From Actinomycetes bacterium (lineage in GTDB: Bacteria > Actinomycetota > Thermoleophilia > Solirubrobacterales > Solirubrobacteraceae), in the NCBI GenBank assembly GCA_023429855.1, contig JAEZDB010000331.1, forward strand, positions 1-9,444: a DNA stretch of 9,444 bases, in the 5' to 3' direction. This document shows positions 7,302 to 9,444 of this stretch, piece by piece. A program made the position numbers and the translations under genes. Under the pieces are notes generated by a model that did no database searches, was not told where the DNA came from, and saw nothing but the letters and a program-made list of their open reading frames with translations. Within the stretch, counting starts at the first letter, position 1. Every line of letters starts with the position of its first letter.

Positions 7302-7696
7302 CCCTCCGCGAGCACACGACGCGCGTCGTGCGGTTCGGCGGCGTCTCTGGCACCGGGCTGGCGCTCGACTACACGCTCTACACGTTGCTGCACCTTGCCG
7401 GACTCCCTGCGACCGGAGCGAACATCCTCTCCGCCACCGCGGCCGTCTCGTTCGTCTACGTCGCGTCGCTGCGCAGGGTGTTCGCGCACTTGCCGACACC
7501 GCCACGCAGCACGTTCGCCCGCTACCTGGCCTACCAGGCCATCGCGGTTCCGACTGCATCCATCGCCGTCGGAACTCTCGAATCAGCCCTTGGCGGTAGG
7601 TTTCTGCTCGCCAAGACCTTGGTCGTGCCGTTTTCGTTCGCCGCCAACTACCTGTTCATGCATTGGCTGCTGCACCGATCCCCGACGCACTCATGA
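7298..7696 (+). CDS. gtrA: GtrA-family polyprenyl-phosphate-sugar flippase
   Basis: This is a 132-residue protein with four hydrophobic segments (roughly 12-33, 38-57, 76-97 and 103-125), the normal size and shape of the GtrA family (PF04138). The N-terminal VVRFGGVSGTGLALDYTLY (10-28) and the C-terminal FSFAANYLFMHWL (112-124) match the family's usual RF..VG....D and ...F..N...W.. landmarks. GtrA proteins are thought to move polyprenyl-phosphate-linked sugars across the membrane for addition to surface polysaccharides. The GTG start at 7298 shares four bases with the preceding stop (GTGA), and its own stop overlaps the next start (ATGA), so all three genes are probably translationally coupled. 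The open frame runs far upstream of the GTG, but that part is antiparallel-free shadow of the preceding gene and has no membrane pattern. Confidence 0.88.
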   Translation: MTLREHTTRVVRFGGVSGTGLALDYTLYTLLHLAGLPATGANILSATAAVSFVYVASLRRVFAHLPTPPRSTFARYLAYQAIAVPTASIAVGTLESALGGRFLLAKTLVVPFSFAANYLFMHWLLHRSPTHS

Positions 7697-8511
7697 CTGC
7701 CCTCACTTCCTCTCGCATCCTCCTGTTCATCCCCGCGTACCGCTGCGAGGGACAGATCGGCCGGGTGGTCGCGCAGCTCACCGCTGAGGCGGCCGAGCGG
7801 ATCGATGCCGTCGCCGTCATCGACAACCAGAGCCCGGACGGCACGCGCGAACGGGCGATCGAGACGCTGACCGCGACCAGTCCGATCCCCTGGCGTGTCT
7901 TGCGAAACGACGAGAACTACGGGCTCGGCGGCTCGCACAAGGTCGCCATCGACCTCGCTCTCGCCGAGGGGTTTACGCACCTCGTAGTTCTCCATGGCGA
8001 CGACCAGGCGTCGCTCTCCGACGTGCTCCCGCTGCTGACGCCGCAGACCCTGGACGGCCTCGACGCGTTGCTGGGAGCCCGGTTTGCCCGCGGAGCGCGC
8101 CTGGAGGGCTACTCCCGGGTGCGCACCGCAGGCAACCACGTCTACAACTGGCTGTTCTCGGCCGTCGGACGTCGGCGGTTCCAGGACCTCGGCTCAGGTC
8201 TCAACGTCTTCCGGGTCGGCGCGTTCGCCGAGCAGCCGCACCGCCAGTTCTCCGACGACCTGACCTTCAACTATTTTCTGTGCCTCTTGATGGCCCGCCA
8301 GCGCTGGAACATCCGCTTCTTCCCCATTACCTGGCGGGAGGAAGATCAGCGGTCCAACGTCAAGCTGGTCGACCAAGGGCTGCGCACGTTGCGCTTCCTC
8401 GGCACCTACGCCCGCAACCCCGACGCGTTCCTTGCGGCCGACCACCGATCGCAGACACACACGTACACCGCCCAGGTGGTGGCGTCCGGCGATGGCCGCG
8501 CTCGCGACTGA
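7693..8511 (+). CDS. DPM1/GtrB-like GT2 glycosyltransferase (probable polyprenyl-phosphate sugar synthase)
   Basis: A 272-residue GT-A-fold enzyme that probably transfers a sugar from a nucleotide donor to polyprenyl phosphate on the cytoplasmic side. Visible features are LLFIPAYRCEG (10-20) at the first strand, DNQSPDGT (44-51) as the first nucleotide-binding acidic motif, NYGLGGSHK (75-83), HGDDQAS (101-107) as the metal-binding DxD-like motif, and GSGLNVFR (167-174), where DPM1-like enzymes have their GSGFR-type loop. There is no C-terminal membrane domain, unlike GtrB proper with two helices, so membrane contact may depend on partners. The ATG at 7693 overlaps the gtrA stop (ATGA). A TTG at 7663 in the same frame is possible but would sit inside gtrA and add ten unsupported residues. 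The sugar cannot be told from sequence. Confidence 0.9.
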   Translation: MTALTSSRILLFIPAYRCEGQIGRVVAQLTAEAAERIDAVAVIDNQSPDGTRERAIETLTATSPIPWRVLRNDENYGLGGSHKVAIDLALAEGFTHLVVLHGDDQASLSDVLPLLTPQTLDGLDALLGARFARGARLEGYSRVRTAGNHVYNWLFSAVGRRRFQDLGSGLNVFRVGAFAEQPHRQFSDDLTFNYFLCLLMARQRWNIRFFPITWREEDQRSNVKLVDQGLRTLRFLGTYARNPDAFLAADHRSQTHTYTAQVVASGDGRARD

Positions 8512-9444
8512 GGGCCGCCTCCACGCCGGCCCGCTGGAACGCGGGCTGTACGCCATCGGCGGGCTCGGCATTGCTGCCGGGCTCATCGTCCTCTTGGTGG
8601 ATCCCGCGGCCTTGGGGATGGACGGCGGGGCCTGGCGTGAGTCCGGCCTGCATGTGCTCGGCGCAGCAGCGCTCTACGTCCTGTCGCACGCCTTGCGGAT
8701 CCTGCGCCTGGCGTACTTGATGGTCCATCCGACCGTGCGCACGCGGCGCGCCGTGACGGTCCATTGGTACTGCACGGGGCTCTCTGCCATCCTGCCGTTC
8801 AAGCTCAGCGAACTCGTGCGCATCCGCCAGGTCGGCCTTGCCCGCAGCAACTCGATCGACGGCCTCCTGATCGTCTGGGTCGAGCGGGTACTCGATGCCG
8901 TGATCCTCTCGGTGCTCGTCGTCCTGGCCCTCATCAGCGGCGTCGACGCCGCAAGCCAGCTCACGACGTTCCTCCTCGTGAGCTCCGTGTTCGCGCTCGT
9001 GACGGTGTTCGCCGCCACCGTGGTGCCCACGAACACCCGCGACATCATGCTGCACCTCGTCCGTCGCGACTACGAACCCTGGAGCCTGCAGGCGTTGCGC
9101 GCGCTGCGCGCGCTGCTCTCTGGGGTCGAGCGGGTTCCCCGCATCGTCGGGCGCAAGCTCCCCACGCTGCTTGTGATCACTGCCGGCATCTGGGGAGCGG
9201 AGGTCGCCGCACTGCAGCTCGTGCTCCAGTCGGCAGGCATCGACCTCGCCCAGACTGCACAGACCCTTCTGACCGCGCTCGCCGGGTTCTCCTTCGAGTC
9301 GATCGCCATCTCCCCAGCCGCGGGAACGCGCCTGGCCGAGGCGCTGCCAACCGTGGATCCCGCCTCCCTTTCGACCTACCGCACCATTGTGCTCGGCACG
9401 GCGCTCGTCGGCGGATCTGCAGTCGCCGCGATCGCGACCGGCCG
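8492..9444 (+). CDS. PF03706-type (LPG synthase TM / AglD2-like) integral membrane protein, cut by the window end
   Basis: The frame from the ATG at 8492 stays open to the window edge, giving 317 residues without a stop. Hydrophobic segments lie near 19-37, 53-77, 133-149, 157-178, 224-246, 256-272 and 298-316. The landmark is LPFKLSELVRIRQVG (101-115) followed by VWVERVLDAVILSVLVV (128-144). These match the LPxRxGExxR ... ERxxD signature of PF03706, the membrane domain found in lysylphosphatidylglycerol synthases and in archaeal and bacterial glycan proteins such as AglD. Its role in such operons is not settled; transport of lipid-linked sugars and synthesis or transfer of a lipid head group are both suggested. 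The start overlaps the preceding gene by 20 bases, and no in-frame start exists just upstream, so coupled translation is likely. Full family members are usually 300-350 residues, so little is probably missing. Confidence 0.85.
   Translation, partial: MAALATEGRLHAGPLERGLYAIGGLGIAAGLIVLLVDPAALGMDGGAWRESGLHVLGAAALYVLSHALRILRLAYLMVHPTVRTRRAVTVHWYCTGLSAILPFKLSELVRIRQVGLARSNSIDGLLIVWVERVLDAVILSVLVVLALISGVDAASQLTTFLLVSSVFALVTVFAATVVPTNTRDIMLHLVRRDYEPWSLQALRALRALLSGVERVPRIVGRKLPTLLVITAGIWGAEVAALQLVLQSAGIDLAQTAQTLLTALAGFSFESIAISPAAGTRLAEALPTVDPASLSTYRTIVLGTALVGGSAVAAIATG
9092..9118 (+). repeat. Short in-frame 9-bp direct repeat (three near-copies)
   Basis: Three consecutive 9-mers, gcgttgcgc, gcgctgcgc and gcgctgctc, encode ALR-ALR-ALL at residues 201-209 of the PF03706-type protein, in a loop between membrane segments. 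It is probably a simple slippage-prone coding repeat in GC-rich DNA with no regulatory meaning. Confidence 0.5.

Noticed and set aside
6519..7559. A 346-codon minus-strand frame across the membrane protein and gtrA
   Set aside because: It is antisense to two genes with clear membrane-helix patterns, and its product is almost entirely Arg, Gly, Asp, Ala and Glu.
7663..7692. TTG start adding ten residues to the DPM1-like enzyme
   Set aside because: The ATG at 7693 overlaps the gtrA stop in the common ATGA form, and the first beta strand begins eight residues later, so no extra residues are needed.
8360..9055. A 231-codon minus-strand frame over the GT2 and PF03706 genes
   Set aside because: It crosses a gene boundary and is charged and low-complexity. 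The opposite strand carries the PF03706 signature, a frame easily overlooked because it has no stop within the window.

Overview
The window is GC-rich throughout, with densely packed genes and short or overlapping gene junctions. Two start regions look leaderless, with a TANNNT-type hexamer 6-8 bases before the start codon. This fits a high-GC Gram-positive bacterium (Actinomycetota). No rRNA or marker gene is present, so nothing finer can be said. The content is a cell-surface polysaccharide/glycan locus: export ATPase, sugar methyltransferases, glycosyltransferases and lipid-linked-sugar handling proteins. No RNA gene, CRISPR array, insertion sequence or integrase was seen.

Layout. (1) Plus strand, 1-1298: the last 15 codons of an upstream gene, probably the ABC-2 permease partner, then a Wzt-type ABC ATPase with a C-terminal glycan-recognition-like domain. 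(2) An 80-base convergent gap containing an inverted repeat. (3) Minus strand, 5467-1379: a two-gene operon. Its first gene encodes a 1061-residue fusion (methyltransferase, coiled coil, GT2 glycosyltransferase, GT4-like glycosyltransferase). Nine bases after it comes a second methyltransferase, which carries a Cys4 zinc-ribbon-like N-terminus. (4) A 67-base divergent promoter region, 5468-5534. (5) Plus strand, 5535 to the right edge: a tightly overlapping operon. It encodes a large multi-pass membrane protein (GT-C-like), a GtrA-family flippase, a DPM1-like GT2 enzyme and a PF03706-type integral membrane protein cut by the window end.

How they may work together (inference). The ABC ATPase and its permease would export a lipid-linked glycan made in the cytoplasm. 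The fusion protein would extend and methylate that glycan. Its order of methyltransferase, coiled coil and glycosyltransferase resembles a one-polypeptide version of the E. coli O8/O9a WbdD-WbdA terminator/ruler, where a methylated cap is read by the Wzt C-terminal domain. The plus-strand operon has all three parts of a Gtr-type glycan decoration system: an enzyme loading a sugar onto polyprenyl phosphate, a GtrA flippase, and a membrane transferase acting outside. The membrane protein at 5535-7301 is the candidate transferase.
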